Assembly (NCBI RefSeq): GCF_904067545.1
Contig: NZ_LR881183.1
Coordinates: forward strand, 810,277 to 874,276
Length of the DNA: 64,000 nucleotides
From: Thermococcus camini
GTDB lineage: Archaea; Methanobacteriota_B; Thermococci; Thermococcales; Thermococcaceae
Direction: 5' to 3'
This document shows positions 35,952-45,223 of this stretch, piece after piece. Numbering within the stretch: the stretch's first letter is position 1; each line of letters opens with the position of its first letter. Under the pieces are notes generated by a model. That model saw only the letters and a program-made list of their open reading frames with translations, did not search any database and was not told the DNA's origin. Made by a program: the position numbers and the translations under genes.

Positions 35952-36108
35952 CTCTTCACCCCCCAGTATTTTTAATCCTGGTTGGTCGTTCGATTATAAA
36001 AATGTTTCTATAAGTTGGATTATTTCTAACCCTCCGGTCACTCTGCGGGCCCCTAATGGCCGTAAAACCTGGTTATACAGTGGAACCAGTTGTTACAGTG
36101 GAAGACCT
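35952..36108. other. Intergenic region with two TACAGTGGAA direct repeats
   Basis: The stretch between the Lrp start and the MazG stop holds AT-rich promoter elements for Lrp and two identical TACAGTGGAA copies (36076-36085 and 36094-36103), spaced 18 bases apart. The first copy lies in a small GGTT...AACC hairpin. It is just downstream of the MazG stop, so terminator function is possible. Confidence 0.35.
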
Positions 36109-36423
36109 TTATCCCTTGATGTCCTCATCGGGTTCTCCCCATCGGTTCTTGTCGCGGGCCCGGTACTTTTTCACACTTTTCTCCAGCGCTGTGAGGAGGT
36201 CGACACCGTAGTGGTTCGCGATGCAGGCGAGTGCGAAGACCACGTCGCCAATTTCTTCCTCCAGACTTTCCCTCCCGCCGGTGCCTTTTACACCCTCAAC
36301 CTTCAGAAGCTCGTCCGCCAGCTCGCCGACCTCCTCCACCAGCGCCGCTAGCATCTCGAAGGGGCTCCAGTAGCCGCCGAACTCCCTGACAAGCCTATCA
36401 ACTTTTTCCTGGTGCTCGTTCAC
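36109..36423 (-). CDS. MazG-like nucleotide pyrophosphohydrolase
   Basis: A 104-residue protein with the MazG helical motif EEVGELADELLKVEG...ESLEEEIGDVVFALACIANHYGVD, in which the ExxE...ExxD acids bind magnesium. It would hydrolyse non-canonical or excess nucleoside triphosphates to monophosphates. The GTG start (36423) comes one base after the ArsR stop, so the two are coupled. The longer upstream frame overlaps ArsR and is rejected. Archaeal MazG-like proteins are usually this short single-domain type. Confidence 0.85.
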   Translation of the reverse strand: MNEHQEKVDRLVREFGGYWSPFEMLAALVEEVGELADELLKVEGVKGTGGRESLEEEIGDVVFALACIANHYGVDLLTALEKSVKKYRARDKNRWGEPDEDIKG

Positions 36424-36424
36424 G

Positions 36425-36802
36425 TCACACCAGCCCCTCGCGGACCTTTGTGAGATACTCCTCGAGCACCTCTCTGTTGGTTCTGTAGAAGTGCATCTTG
36501 CCCTCCTTGCGCTCATCGATCAGGTTTAGGGCCTTAAGGGTACGGAGGTGGTGGCTGATCAGGGTCTGGTCCTGCTCGAGTATCTTGGATATCAGGCACA
36601 CGCACATCCAGTTGTCCTTCAGAAGCTTGAGTATCCTGAACCTCAGGGGGTTGGATATCGCCTTGAGGAACCGCATAGTTTCGTCATCGACGTGGATGTC
36701 CAATTCCCTGTCGAGGTCTGGGATGCTGCATGTCTCAAAACACTGCATCACTGTCTTCTTCTGCTTCTCGTCCAGCTTGTCCAGGACGTCACGCACCTTC
36801 AT
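36425..36802 (-). CDS. ArsR family winged-helix regulator with cysteine pairs
   Basis: A 125-residue protein. The winged helix is FLKAISNPLRFRILKLLKDNWMCVCLISKILEQDQTLISHHLRTLKALNLIDERKEG. Cysteines occur as QCFETCS in the N-terminal part and MCVC at the start of helix 3, where ArsR/SmtB proteins carry metal or thiol sensors. It is therefore a possible metal or redox sensor. The ATG at 36802 follows GGTG by six bases; a TTG at 36814 is not needed. It is cotranscribed with MazG. Confidence 0.82.
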   Translation of the reverse strand: MKVRDVLDKLDEKQKKTVMQCFETCSIPDLDRELDIHVDDETMRFLKAISNPLRFRILKLLKDNWMCVCLISKILEQDQTLISHHLRTLKALNLIDERKEGKMHFYRTNREVLEEYLTKVREGLV

Positions 36803-36883
36803 GTCCAACACCAAAACTCTTAGTGCGGCCCACCTTTTTAAGAATTTTCACATGAACGAGCGTCGATCCCTTGTGCGGTGGTC

Positions 36884-37255
36884 TCAGTCCACTATCTCCA
36901 TCCTGATGCGCTCGCCGCTGCTTGAGTATGCTCTAACGGCGTCTTCAGTAAAGGGATACGCTATTATCAGGTGAACGCCCCCGAACTTCGAGAAGAAGTG
37001 AAGGTCAGCCTGTGAGGGCCAGGCGCTCGGGCCGGGATGTGAGTGAACGGTTCCCTTTATGCTCTCGTCATAGGGTAGCATCCAGGTGTCGAAGAAAGCG
37101 GAACTCGTGCCGAAGTGGGGGTTGGGGGCTATGAGGACTTCCTCGAAAACCCCGTCCTTCTCCCTCAGGAATCCGGCGAACTCGTTCGGGTAGAACTCGC
37201 GCGCCAGCTCCAGCAGGTATTCGAGCAGCTCCCTCCTTATTCTCACGACTTCCAT
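36884..37255 (-). CDS. JAMM/MPN+ metalloprotease, probable desampylase
   Basis: A 123-residue protein with the zinc-binding JAMM motif HSHPGPSAWPSQAD (H71, H73, D84) and the upstream glutamate in YPNEFAGFL (E25). Archaeal single-domain JAMM proteins, such as that of Pyrococcus furiosus, remove ubiquitin-like SAMP modifiers. The protein is the minimal catalytic core. The TATA region lies near the RidA stop. It may be an independent unit or cotranscribed with RidA upstream. Confidence 0.85.
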   Translation of the reverse strand: MEVVRIRRELLEYLLELAREFYPNEFAGFLREKDGVFEEVLIAPNPHFGTSSAFFDTWMLPYDESIKGTVHSHPGPSAWPSQADLHFFSKFGGVHLIIAYPFTEDAVRAYSSSGERIRMEIVD

Positions 37256-37291
37256 GCTTTCACCTTCTTGTCTGTGAAAATAGGAAAAGAC

Positions 37292-37675
37292 TCAGAGGAC
37301 GGCGATGGCCTCTATCTCAACCGCCACACCCTTGGGCAGGTTTGAGACCTCAACGACAGCCCTCGCGGGTCTGGAGGCCGAGAAATACCTCTCATAGACC
37401 TCGTTGAATCGGGCGTAGCCCTTCATGTCCCTGAGGTAGACGGTTACCTTGGCGATGTTCTTCGCGCTCCCTCCGGCGGCCTCAACGACCGCAAGGAGGT
37501 TTCTGATGGCTCTTTTCGCCTGCTCCTCTATCGGCCCCTTCACGAGCTCCCCGGTCTCAGGGTCTATTGGAATCTGCCCTGAGACGAAGAGAAACTTCCC
37601 CTCGGCGATAACTCCCTGGCTGTAGGGACCTATCGGCCTGGGGGCCCTCTCGGTAAAGACGGTTTCCTTTTTCAT
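37292..37675 (-). CDS. ridA: RidA family enamine/imine deaminase
   Basis: A 127-residue protein with all RidA landmarks: [52 protein letters not shown], and the active-site arginine in [25 protein letters not shown]. It hydrolyses reactive 2-aminoacrylate-type intermediates in the cytosol and works as a trimer. GAGGTGAGAG precedes the ATG. No TATA box is obvious immediately upstream, so it may be read from the DUF2666 gene. Confidence 0.93.
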   Translation of the reverse strand: MKKETVFTERAPRPIGPYSQGVIAEGKFLFVSGQIPIDPETGELVKGPIEEQAKRAIRNLLAVVEAAGGSAKNIAKVTVYLRDMKGYARFNEVYERYFSASRPARAVVEVSNLPKGVAVEIEAIAVL

Positions 37676-37691
37676 TCTCTCACCTCTAAAA

Positions 37692-37755
37692 TGAATCAGC
37701 GAAGCGAAGACTCCTCATCGGTTCCCCCTCGGGTGTCCTCGGCTTCATCACTCTC
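37692..37755 (-). ncRNA. Weak candidate box C/D guide RNA between DUF2666 and ridA
   Basis: On the minus strand GTGATGA (37745-37751) is a good box C and CTGA (37696-37699) a good box D. Inside are CCGA (D'-like) and CCGATGA (C'-like, 37715-37721), which leave guides of 12 and 15 bases. The internal boxes are imperfect and no promoter of its own is visible. It could be processed from the mRNA, or be chance. Confidence 0.35.
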
Positions 37756-37762
37756 CCCGGGT

Positions 37763-38566
37763 TCACTTCTTCTCCAGGTACTTCTCAAGGCTCTTGGCAG
37801 GGACATCGAGGGGCAGGCCTATCTTCTCCAGGGCCTTCCTCAGGGCGTAAACACGTGCATGCTCAACGAACGGCCTGGGGGCGTAGTTCTCAGCCGGGAA
37901 GTGCATGTACTTCTCAACGACCGCCGGGATTTCGGCCTTTCTAACCTTCTTGAACTCCCCGAACCATGCGTCTATCCCATCCACGTCGATGCCGGCATAG
38001 ACGGGGAGCTTCAGGGTTATGCTCTCGTTTATGCCCGCGAGGAGCCTTGCGACGTCCGCCATCGGCGTCTTGTCGTCGATGATGAGCCTCCTAACAGCTC
38101 TCCACTTGCCGTGCTCCGCGCTGAGGTGGAACGCCGTAAAGTTGACATGGTCCTCGTTGTAAGGGAAGACTATCCTGACCTCGCTCAGCGGCTCTTCGGG
38201 GTAGTCCACGGGGACTTTCGTGGAGAGAACCTCCCTGACTAGGAGTGCCTTGGCAACGTCAACGAGGTGCTTCCTGAGCTTCTTGTCGTCCTCGAAGACG
38301 AGCTGGCCCAGCTTCCTCGCGGTTCCCGGGGATTTGAGCGCTACGACAGCATCGCTCAGGTTCTTCTGCGCCAGCTCCTCGGCGAGGCTTGCTATTCCCG
38401 CGACGTTCATGACCTCCGTGAGGTACTCCGGTATCTTCGCGTTGACCGTGTTGGAGATGCTCGCTATGAAGTGGGCCACCTTCTCATCGTCCATATCAAG
38501 GAGTCTGTCCGCCACCTTCCAGTTCCCGTGATGCGCCGTAAACACTATCTGATCCTCTACCCTCAT
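37763..38566 (-). CDS. DUF2666-like protein with internal duplication
   Basis: A protein of about 267 residues built of two similar halves. [43 protein letters not shown] in the N-terminal half matches [51 protein letters not shown] in the C-terminal half. I believe this is the archaeal DUF2666 family, with no known function. The ATG at 38566 follows GGTGA. Divergent from lon with about 115 bases between starts. Confidence 0.65.
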   Translation of the reverse strand: MRVEDQIVFTAHHGNWKVADRLLDMDDEKVAHFIASISNTVNAKIPEYLTEVMNVAGIASLAEELAQKNLSDAVVALKSPGTARKLGQLVFEDDKKLRKHLVDVAKALLVREVLSTKVPVDYPEEPLSEVRIVFPYNEDHVNFTAFHLSAEHGKWRAVRRLIIDDKTPMADVARLLAGINESITLKLPVYAGIDVDGIDAWFGEFKKVRKAEIPAVVEKYMHFPAENYAPRPFVEHARVYALRKALEKIGLPLDVPAKSLEKYLEKK

Positions 38567-38683
38567 CGCTTTCACCATTCATTATGGATTCTATGCACTA
38601 TTTTAGCTTTTTCTCAGGTGCCTCAAAAAAGTTATAAATCGCCCCGAGCATTCAGGGTTGAGAGAACGAAAGAGGGAAGAAAA

Positions 38684-40588
38684 ATGGGGGACAAAGAAAA
38701 GATTGAAGAGGCCCTGGCCCCCAGGGAGTACGGCGAGAGCCTGGAGCTGGGCGTGGATTTCAGCACCACCGAGGAGATCAAGGTTCCGGAGAAGCTAATA
38801 GACCAGGTCATCGGCCAGGAACATGCCGTCGAGGTCATCAGAACTGCAGCGAACCAGAAGAGGCACGTCCTTCTAATCGGAGAGCCCGGAACAGGCAAGT
38901 CCATGCTCGGTCAGGCCATGGCGGAGCTTCTCCCGACGGAGAACCTCGAAGACATACTGGTCTTCCCGAACTCAGAAGACGAGAACATGCCCAGGATAAA
39001 GACCGTTCCCGCCTGCCAGGGGAGAAGGATAGTCGAGAAGTACCGGGAGAAGGCCAAGGGTCAGGAGAGTATAAAATCGTATATCCTCCTGTTCGTTATG
39101 TTCACCGTCATGCTCGCCCTCTTCATAGACTTCAGTGCGACCACGCTCCTTATGGGCCTTTTCGTTGTAATACTCACCATAATGGCGCTCTCCAACATGC
39201 GCCTCCGCAATACTGTCCTCGTCCCGAAGCTTCTCGTGGACAACTGCGGCAGAACCAAGGCACCGTTCATCGACGCTACAGGCGCCCATGCCGGAGCGCT
39301 CCTCGGTGACGTGCGCCACGACCCGTTCCAGAGCGGCGGTTTAGGAACGCCCGCCCACGAGCGCGTTGAGCCGGGAATGATTCACCGCGCCCATAAAGGG
39401 GTGCTGTTCATAGACGAGATAGCGACCCTCTCCCTTAAGATGCAGCAGAGCCTCCTCACCGCCATGCAGGAGAAGAGGTTCCCGATAACCGGCCAGAGCG
39501 AGATGTCGAGCGGCGCGATGGTCAGGACCGAGCCGGTCCCATGCGACTTCGTCCTCGTCGCGGCTGGAAACCTCGATACCGTTGACAAGATGCACCCTGC
39601 CCTGCGCTCCCGTATAAGGGGCTACGGCTACGAGGTTTACATGCGCACGACGATGCCGGACACCCTGGAGAACAGGAAGAAGCTCGTCCAGTTCGTCGCA
39701 CAGGAGGTAATCCGCGACGGAAAGATACCCCACTTCACCAGGGAGGCCGTTGAGGAGATAGTGAGGGAAGCGCAAAAACGGGCCGGCAGAAAGGGACACC
39801 TTACCCTCCGCCTCCGCGACCTCGGTGGTATCGTTAGGGCCGCTGGAGACATTGCAATCAAGAAGGGCAGGAAGTACGTCGAGAGGGAGGACGTTATAGA
39901 GGCCATCAGGATGGCGAAGCCGCTCGAGAAGCAGCTCGCCGACTGGTACATCGAGAGGAAGAAGGAGTACCAGGTCATCAAGGCGGAGGGCAAGGGAATC
40001 GGCCGCGTGAACGGTCTCGCCGTCATAGGCGAGCAGAGCGGTATAGTCCTGCCGATAGAGGCGGTCGTCGCCCCCGCCGCCAGCAAGGAGGAGGGCAAGA
40101 TTATAGTCACCGGAAAGCTGGGCGAGATAGCTAAGGAAGCAGTTCAGAACGTCTCGGCGATAATCAAGCGCTACAAGGGCGAGGACATAAGCAAGTATGA
40201 TATCCACGTCCAGTTCCTCCAGACCTACGAGGGTGTCGAGGGCGACTCGGCGAGCATAAGCGTGGCCACCGCGGTTATATCCGCGCTGGAGGAGATACCG
40301 ATAAGGCAGGACGTTGCCATGACGGGCTCGCTCAGCGTCCTCGGTGAGGTGCTCCCCATAGGGGGTGCCACGCCGAAGATAGAAGCAGCTATCGAGGCCG
40401 GCATAAAGACCGTCATAATCCCCAAGGCCAACGAGAAGGACGTCTTCCTCAGCAGGGACAAGGCGGAGAAGATACAGATATTCCCGGTCGAGACCATTGA
40501 CCAGGTCCTCGAGATCGCTCTCGTGGACAACGAGAAGAAGGAAGAACTCCTCAGGCGCATAAGGGAGGCCCTTCCGCTTTCCCTTTGA
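38684..40588 (+). CDS. lonB: Membrane-anchored ATP-dependent protease LonB
   Basis: A 634-residue archaeal Lon. Walker A is GEPGTGKS (66-73), and a two-helix membrane insertion (about residues 127-172, [25 protein letters not shown]...) sits between Walker A and Walker B (GVLFIDEIA). The C-terminal protease domain has the catalytic serine in EGDSASIS (about 522) and the lysine in [14 protein letters not shown]. No intein is present. It is the main membrane protease of archaea, which lack FtsH. GAGGGA precedes the ATG at 38684; TATA GTTATAAAT at about 38630. The long upstream extension of the frame is rejected. Confidence 0.95.
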   Translation: MGDKEKIEEALAPREYGESLELGVDFSTTEEIKVPEKLIDQVIGQEHAVEVIRTAANQKRHVLLIGEPGTGKSMLGQAMAELLPTENLEDILVFPNSEDENMPRIKTVPACQGRRIVEKYREKAKGQESIKSYILLFVMFTVMLALFIDFSATTLLMGLFVVILTIMALSNMRLRNTVLVPKLLVDNCGRTKAPFIDATGAHAGALLGDVRHDPFQSGGLGTPAHERVEPGMIHRAHKGVLFIDEIATLSLKMQQSLLTAMQEKRFPITGQSEMSSGAMVRTEPVPCDFVLVAAGNLDTVDKMHPALRSRIRGYGYEVYMRTTMPDTLENRKKLVQFVAQEVIRDGKIPHFTREAVEEIVREAQKRAGRKGHLTLRLRDLGGIVRAAGDIAIKKGRKYVEREDVIEAIRMAKPLEKQLADWYIERKKEYQVIKAEGKGIGRVNGLAVIGEQSGIVLPIEAVVAPAASKEEGKIIVTGKLGEIAKEAVQNVSAIIKRYKGEDISKYDIHVQFLQTYEGVEGDSASISVATAVISALEEIPIRQDVAMTGSLSVLGEVLPIGGATPKIEAAIEAGIKTVIIPKANEKDVFLSRDKAEKIQIFPVETIDQVLEIALVDNEKKEELLRRIREALPLSL

Positions 40589-40697
40589 ACTTTCCTTCCC
40601 TCTTCTTCCGTCGTCCGCAATTTCGGTTCGTGGTTCCCATTAATGTCCAGAAATGCTTAAAAAACGTCCCATCCACGTTACCCACGGAGGTGAGCTA

Positions 40698-41438
40698 ATG
40701 CTCAAAGTTGAGAACCTTCACGTCTCGGTAGAGGGCAGGGCCATACTCAAAGGCCTCACCCTTGAGGTGAATCCCGGTGAGTTTCACGTTGTCATGGGGC
40801 CGAATGGCTCTGGGAAATCAACGCTGGCCCTCACAATAGCGGGTCATCCAAGGTACTCCGTGGAGAGTGGAAGGATACTCTTCGACGGGGAGGATATAAC
40901 CGGCCTTGGCCCCGACGAGAGGGCCAAGAGGGGAATAATGCTGGCCTTCCAGCACCCTCACGAGGTAGAGGGCGTTAGGATCATCGAGTTCCTTCAGCAG
41001 GTTCTGGTTGAGACGAAGGGCGTTGATCCCGTAGAGGCCTACGACAGGATAGTCAAAAAGGCGGAGGAGCTGTGGTTCCGGGAGGAGGACCTTCACCGCT
41101 ACGTTAACGTTGGCTTCTCCGGTGGCGAGAGGAAACGGCTTGAGCTCCTCCAGGCGCTCCTCATAGAACCGAAGCTTCTCATCCTCGACGAGCCCGACAG
41201 CGGCGTCGACGTTGACTCCCTGAGTGTCATCAGCAGAAAGATAGAGGAGCTACACCAGCGCGGCACGGCCGTGCTCCTCATCACCCACTACGGCAGGATA
41301 CTCGGACACCTAGATAGGGAGAAGCTCAGGGTCCACGTCATGAAGGACGGCAGGATAGTGAAGACCGGAAGCGGTAAGCTGGTGGAGAGAATAGAGAGCG
41401 AGGGCTTCAGCAGGATATTCGAGGAGGTGGGAGAATGA
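40698..41438 (+). CDS. sufC: Fe-S assembly ATPase SufC
   Basis: A 246-residue ABC ATPase. Walker A is GPNGSGKST (34-42), the signature GFSGGERKRLEL follows, and Walker B is LLILDEPDSGVDVDS. The insertion typical of SufC (AFQHPHEVEGVRIIEFLQQVL) separates it from transporter ATPases. It powers the SufB scaffold for Fe-S cluster assembly. GGAGGTGAG precedes the ATG at 40698. It overlaps sufB by four bases. Only B and C are present, the minimal two-gene system common in archaea. Confidence 0.93.
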   Translation: MLKVENLHVSVEGRAILKGLTLEVNPGEFHVVMGPNGSGKSTLALTIAGHPRYSVESGRILFDGEDITGLGPDERAKRGIMLAFQHPHEVEGVRIIEFLQQVLVETKGVDPVEAYDRIVKKAEELWFREEDLHRYVNVGFSGGERKRLELLQALLIEPKLLILDEPDSGVDVDSLSVISRKIEELHQRGTAVLLITHYGRILGHLDREKLRVHVMKDGRIVKTGSGKLVERIESEGFSRIFEEVGE

Positions 41439-42775
41439 CCGAAACCATAACAATCAAAGATGCCAAGGCAATAATCGAGAATCAGATTGAAGAGCTTTCA
41501 AAGAGGAACAAAGAACCGGAGTGGATGACAAGGATAAGGTACAAGGCACTGGAAGCCTTTGAGAAAGCTCCCCACAGGGATCCCGTTATAAGCGAGGAGG
41601 AGCTGCTCCACTTCATAGCGAAGCCCGAGATAGAGGGCGTTCCCTCTCACATAGAGAGCCTCGATGACCTACCTCCAGAGATGAAGGCCCTCCTCGACAG
41701 ACTCGGTATCAGTGAGGTCGAGCAGAAGTACATAGCCGGTCTGGCGGTTCAGACGGACACCGGGGTCATCTACAACGAGTTCCTCAGGGAGTGGGAAAAG
41801 AAGGGGCTCATCGTTCTCCCAACAGAGGAGGCGGTAAGAAAGTACCCGGACATCGTTAGAGAGCACTTCCTCAGGCTCTTCCGCGTTGACGAGAGCAAGC
41901 TGACGGCCTACCACACTGCCGTCTGGAACGGTGGAATCTTCCTCTACGTCAAGGAGGGCCTTAAAGTCCCGTTCCCGCTGCACTTGTTCTTCCTCATCCA
42001 GGAGAGTGCACTGGCCCAGGCGCCGCACATTATCATAATAGCCGAGCCGAACAGCGAGTTCCACCTCATCGAGGGCTGTACTGCACCGATTCTGCTCAAG
42101 CACTCTTTACATCTTGACATGACCGAGGCCTACTTCCACGATGGTGCGAAGGGTCAACTGACGGTTCTCCAGAACTGGCCGGAGTACGTTCACACGAGGC
42201 CGATGACGAGGGCGAGGATAGGAAAGGGCGCGAGATTCATCAACACCACCGTTACCCTTGGCTCCGGAAAGAGCAACATAGGCGATCCGAGGTACTGGGT
42301 AGCGGAGAACGGTTACGTTGAGCTGAACGGCATTCTTCTCGGCCAGAAGGATTTCTACGTTGATTTGGGTGGAAGGATGTACCTCCAGGGCAAAGGTTCG
42401 GCTGGAATAAACGCGAGCAAAGCCGTCATAATGGACGAAAGCACGGTGATAACGAGGGGAATAATCCAGGCCGAGGCGCCGAAGACCAAAGGGCACATAA
42501 GCTGTGACGCGTTGCTGATGAGCGACAAAGCCACGATGGAAACTTACCCGGGACTGATAAGCAAGGTCGATGACGCCCAGCTCAGCCACGAGGCAGCTAT
42601 CGGCAAGATACGCGAGGAAGAGCTGTTCTACCTGATGAGCCGTGGACTGGATGAAGAAAAAGCGACCCAGCTCATAGTCAAGGGCTTTCTCGAACCGATG
42701 CTCAAGGACATTCCGATGGAGTTCCTCGTGGAGATACGGAAGATAATCGAGTTAGCGGTCAGCGGGGGCATGTGA
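41435..42775 (+). CDS. sufB: Fe-S assembly scaffold SufB/SufD-type protein
   Basis: A 446-residue protein. The beta-helical core with NEFLREWEKKGLIVLPTEEAV, AEPNSEFHLIEGCTAPIL, and the C-terminal helices DDAQLSHEAAIGKIREEELFYLMSRGLDEEKATQLIVKGF that contact SufC are diagnostic. The C-terminal HEA..GKI motif is shared by SufB and SufD. It is translationally coupled to sufC. Sulfur donor genes (SufS/SufE) are not in the window. The hydrogenase genes that need many clusters lie just downstream. Confidence 0.92.
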   Translation: MTETITIKDAKAIIENQIEELSKRNKEPEWMTRIRYKALEAFEKAPHRDPVISEEELLHFIAKPEIEGVPSHIESLDDLPPEMKALLDRLGISEVEQKYIAGLAVQTDTGVIYNEFLREWEKKGLIVLPTEEAVRKYPDIVREHFLRLFRVDESKLTAYHTAVWNGGIFLYVKEGLKVPFPLHLFFLIQESALAQAPHIIIIAEPNSEFHLIEGCTAPILLKHSLHLDMTEAYFHDGAKGQLTVLQNWPEYVHTRPMTRARIGKGARFINTTVTLGSGKSNIGDPRYWVAENGYVELNGILLGQKDFYVDLGGRMYLQGKGSAGINASKAVIMDESTVITRGIIQAEAPKTKGHISCDALLMSDKATMETYPGLISKVDDAQLSHEAAIGKIREEELFYLMSRGLDEEKATQLIVKGFLEPMLKDIPMEFLVEIRKIIELAVSGGM

Positions 42776-42812
42776 GCCCCCGGCCGATTCTTTGATTATT
42801 CAATTATTTAAT

Positions 42813-43262
42813 TCATTCTTTGCAGAGTTCTTCAACCAGCTCGACGACCCTTGGCAGGGCCTTTTCAACTTCCTCGGTGAGCCCCATTCCGAGGTCTATC
42901 TCCCTGGCAACGACGCCGATGAAGTGTATATCCGCTTTAGCAAGGCGCTCGTCCATCGCCATCAGAAGCTTAAGCCCGTCTATGGCCCCAATGAAGTGGG
43001 CGCTCCTTATCTCCCCCTTCAGCTTCTCGAAGACATCTTTACCTGCGAGGTGAATTATCTTTCCCGGCTGAAACTTTTCACTCAGAATCGCGTCGATGAT
43101 TATCAGCCTTTCCTCCCCATTGTAATGGGCGGAGAGCATGAATATGTCCGTGCCAACGTCGAGAACGTTGTAGCCCTTTTTCGCGAGTATTCTGCCGGCC
43201 TTCAGTCCGACTCCATCGTCCTTCATCAGCTCGTTGCCGAGGGCTAAGATGAGCGTTCTCAT
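42813..43262 (-). CDS. Hydrogenase maturation endopeptidase
   Basis: A 149-residue HycI/HyaD-family nickel-dependent peptidase. LALGNELMKDDGVG carries the first metal-ligand acid, and IIDAILSEKFQPGKIIHL and FIGVVAREIDLGMGLTEEVEKALPRVVE follow the family pattern. It trims the C-terminus of a NiFe large subunit after nickel insertion. The hydA product here ends [13 protein letters not shown], whose last four residues are the expected cut. GGGGTGAT precedes the ATG. A VapBC pair separates it from hydA. Confidence 0.88.
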   Translation of the reverse strand: MRTLILALGNELMKDDGVGLKAGRILAKKGYNVLDVGTDIFMLSAHYNGEERLIIIDAILSEKFQPGKIIHLAGKDVFEKLKGEIRSAHFIGAIDGLKLLMAMDERLAKADIHFIGVVAREIDLGMGLTEEVEKALPRVVELVEELCKE

Positions 43263-43266
43263 GGAA

Positions 43267-43698
43267 TCACCCCGTTACGAGTTCAACCCCTTCCTTCTTT
43301 GCCGGCTCGAAGAAGTCCTCATCGAGGGTTGCCAGGGCAAAGCCATGTTCTATGCAGGTGGCTAAAATTAGAGCGTCGTTGGGCAGCATGGCGTACTTCT
43401 CGATGAGCTCCATAGCCTTGAAGAGCGTCCTTTGCGATGACTCAACAAATCCAAAGCTTCTCAGAGCTTTGAAAACGACCTGAATCTCCGACGGCAGTTT
43501 GCCTTTTTTGCCTTTGATGGTTCGAGGTGCAAGCTTCGAGAAGTAGCCAAGGAGAAGATACGTGACCTCACTAGACACTGTTTCGGTTATGTAAAGAGCA
43601 AGGTCTTCGTTCTCGAAGGACTCAAAGAGTTCAACCGCCCGCTCGTTGCCTTTGAAGTACTCCACAATGAGAGAGCTGTCAATAAGTAAATCCTTCAT
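43267..43698 (-). CDS. vapC: PIN-domain toxin VapC
   Basis: A 143-residue PIN ribonuclease. The first acid is D7 in LLIDSSLIVEYF; further acids are in ETVSSEVTYL, LPNDALILATCIEHGFALATLDEDF. VapC toxins cut tRNA or rRNA. It overlaps the upstream antitoxin gene by 20 bases, the usual arrangement. The pair sits inside the hydrogenase region between hydA and its protease gene. Confidence 0.87.
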   Translation of the reverse strand: MKDLLIDSSLIVEYFKGNERAVELFESFENEDLALYITETVSSEVTYLLLGYFSKLAPRTIKGKKGKLPSEIQVVFKALRSFGFVESSQRTLFKAMELIEKYAMLPNDALILATCIEHGFALATLDEDFFEPAKKEGVELVTG

Positions 43699-43888
43699 AA
43701 ATCTCCCTCTTGAGCTCCTTCCAGGTTTTGTCGGTCTTCATGATACCCTTGAGCTTTCTCATGTTCTCAAAGAGTTCGTCCTTGTGGGAGAGATACCATG
43801 CCATAGCCTCAACGTCCTTCCTGAATGTCTCGGCATACTTCTTTGGCACCTTCACGTGTATAACAACATCAACGATTTCTTCAGCCAT
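43679..43888 (-). CDS. vapB: VapB-type antitoxin
   Basis: A 69-residue protein. The N-terminal strand EEIVDVVIHVKVPKKYAETFRKDVEAM resembles an AbrB/RHH-like dimer region, and the C-terminal helix (KTDKTWKELKREIYEGFTY) would bind the toxin. Identified mostly by its overlap with vapC. Such pairs repress their own promoter; an AT-rich promoter lies at 43890-43925. Confidence 0.7.
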   Translation of the reverse strand: MAEEIVDVVIHVKVPKKYAETFRKDVEAMAWYLSHKDELFENMRKLKGIMKTDKTWKELKREIYEGFTY

Positions 43889-43936
43889 AATACCCCCGGT
43901 ATTTTTCTGTAACTATCCCTTAAAAAAGTTGAGAAA

Positions 43937-45223
43937 TCAAAGCTTAGCAACGTGCACCGAACAGGAGATGCACGGGTCGTAGGCCCTTACCACCATCTCG
44001 GTGAGGTACTTGAGCCTCTCCGGGTCTTCGTTGTAGTGCTTCTCCGCCATCATCCTGACGTGGACCTCCATCATGGCGAGGTTAAACGCTGTGGGAGTTA
44101 TGATGTCCGCATAAGCTACTCTTCCGTCCTTGACCTCGAGGGCATAGACGAGGATTCCACGCGGTGCCTCCGTCGTTGAGACGCCGAAGCCGTCTTTCAG
44201 GACAACCTCGTCCCTGGGCCGTATCGGCCACTTCGCGAGGGCTTCGTCTATCAAATCGATAGCCCTCTCGGTGAAGTAAACCAGCTCAAGGGCCTGGGCC
44301 AGGTTGTTGGCGAAGGGGTTGGTTGGCCTGAGCAGATCCCTGTGGCTCTCGTAGAGCTCTTTCGCCCTTCCGTAGAGCTTGTTAGCGTGGTTGACGACGC
44401 GGGATATGGCTCCGGTCATGAAGGGCCTCTCGCGATAGAAAGAGTGCTTGGCGAAGCTGTGCTCCACAACGCGCTCGACCATGTACTTCTTGTAGTCCTC
44501 GCTCGGGAACTCGAAGCCGTCGCTGACGCTTATGGCGTCGCCATATATGCCGTAGACGTCTCCCCTCGGTTTCACAGCCATGTGGATTATCGGCCCCTCG
44601 ACTTCAGCGTACTGCTCAAGCTTTGCGAAGAGCTCGAAGGTGTACTCAGCCTTGGGTAGTGCCTCGCTGAGGCGCTTCTTCATAAGCTCAAGGGTGGCCT
44701 TGTCCGGAAGTTTTCCAAAGCCTCCGAGTACCGCGTTCTCCTGATGTATCGCCCTGCTTCCAAGCTCGTCCATCATCCAGCTTCCGAGGTTCTTAAGCTC
44801 CAGGGCTATGCCTATCTCCTTCTTGTACTCGTCCACCATCTTGAGCGGGTTGGAGTAGCCGAGGTAGTCCGGAAGGACTAGGAGGTAAAGGTGCAGGGCG
44901 TGGCTCTCTATCATGTCGCCGATGTAGAGGACCTCCCTGAGCGCTTGGATCTCCTCGCGCGGTTCAAAGCCAACAGCCTTTTCAGCGGCTTCCACCGCTG
45001 TGAGCTTGTGGGCAGCCGAACAGAAGGAGCATATCCTTGGGTAGACGGCTAACGCCTCTTCGAGCTTCTTGCCCACCGTTATGGCCTCAAAGAACCTCGG
45101 ACCCTCTATGATGTTGAGCTTGACTTCCTTAACACCATCGTCTCCAACGACTATCTCAACGCCGCCCTTGCCCTCAACGCGCGCTATGTGATCAACGGTG
45201 ATGGGAAGGTAGAGGTTCTTCAT
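43937..45223 (-). CDS. hydA: Cytosolic NiFe sulfhydrogenase alpha (large) subunit
   Basis: A 428-residue NiFe catalytic subunit. The nickel ligands are in RICSFC (C65, C68) and DPCISC (C418, C421). The C-terminal VAKL after His424 is the peptide removed on maturation. Size and sequence fit the SHI-type group 3b hydrogenase of Thermococcales, which couples H2 to NADPH and can reduce polysulfide. It overlaps hydD by four bases. It is the last of four genes hydB-hydG-hydD-hydA. Confidence 0.94.
   Translation of the reverse strand: MKNLYLPITVDHIARVEGKGGVEIVVGDDGVKEVKLNIIEGPRFFEAITVGKKLEEALAVYPRICSFCSAAHKLTAVEAAEKAVGFEPREEIQALREVLYIGDMIESHALHLYLLVLPDYLGYSNPLKMVDEYKKEIGIALELKNLGSWMMDELGSRAIHQENAVLGGFGKLPDKATLELMKKRLSEALPKAEYTFELFAKLEQYAEVEGPIIHMAVKPRGDVYGIYGDAISVSDGFEFPSEDYKKYMVERVVEHSFAKHSFYRERPFMTGAISRVVNHANKLYGRAKELYESHRDLLRPTNPFANNLAQALELVYFTERAIDLIDEALAKWPIRPRDEVVLKDGFGVSTTEAPRGILVYALEVKDGRVAYADIITPTAFNLAMMEVHVRMMAEKHYNEDPERLKYLTEMVVRAYDPCISCSVHVAKL

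Noticed and set aside
38267-38683. In-frame upstream extension of the lonB coding region
   Set aside because: It is antisense to the DUF2666 gene, lacks a ribosome binding site, and the family N-terminus begins at 38684 with a good site.
38684-40588. Intein in lonB
   Set aside because: Walker A, Walker B and protease motifs follow at normal spacing and the length is that of an intein-free archaeal Lon.
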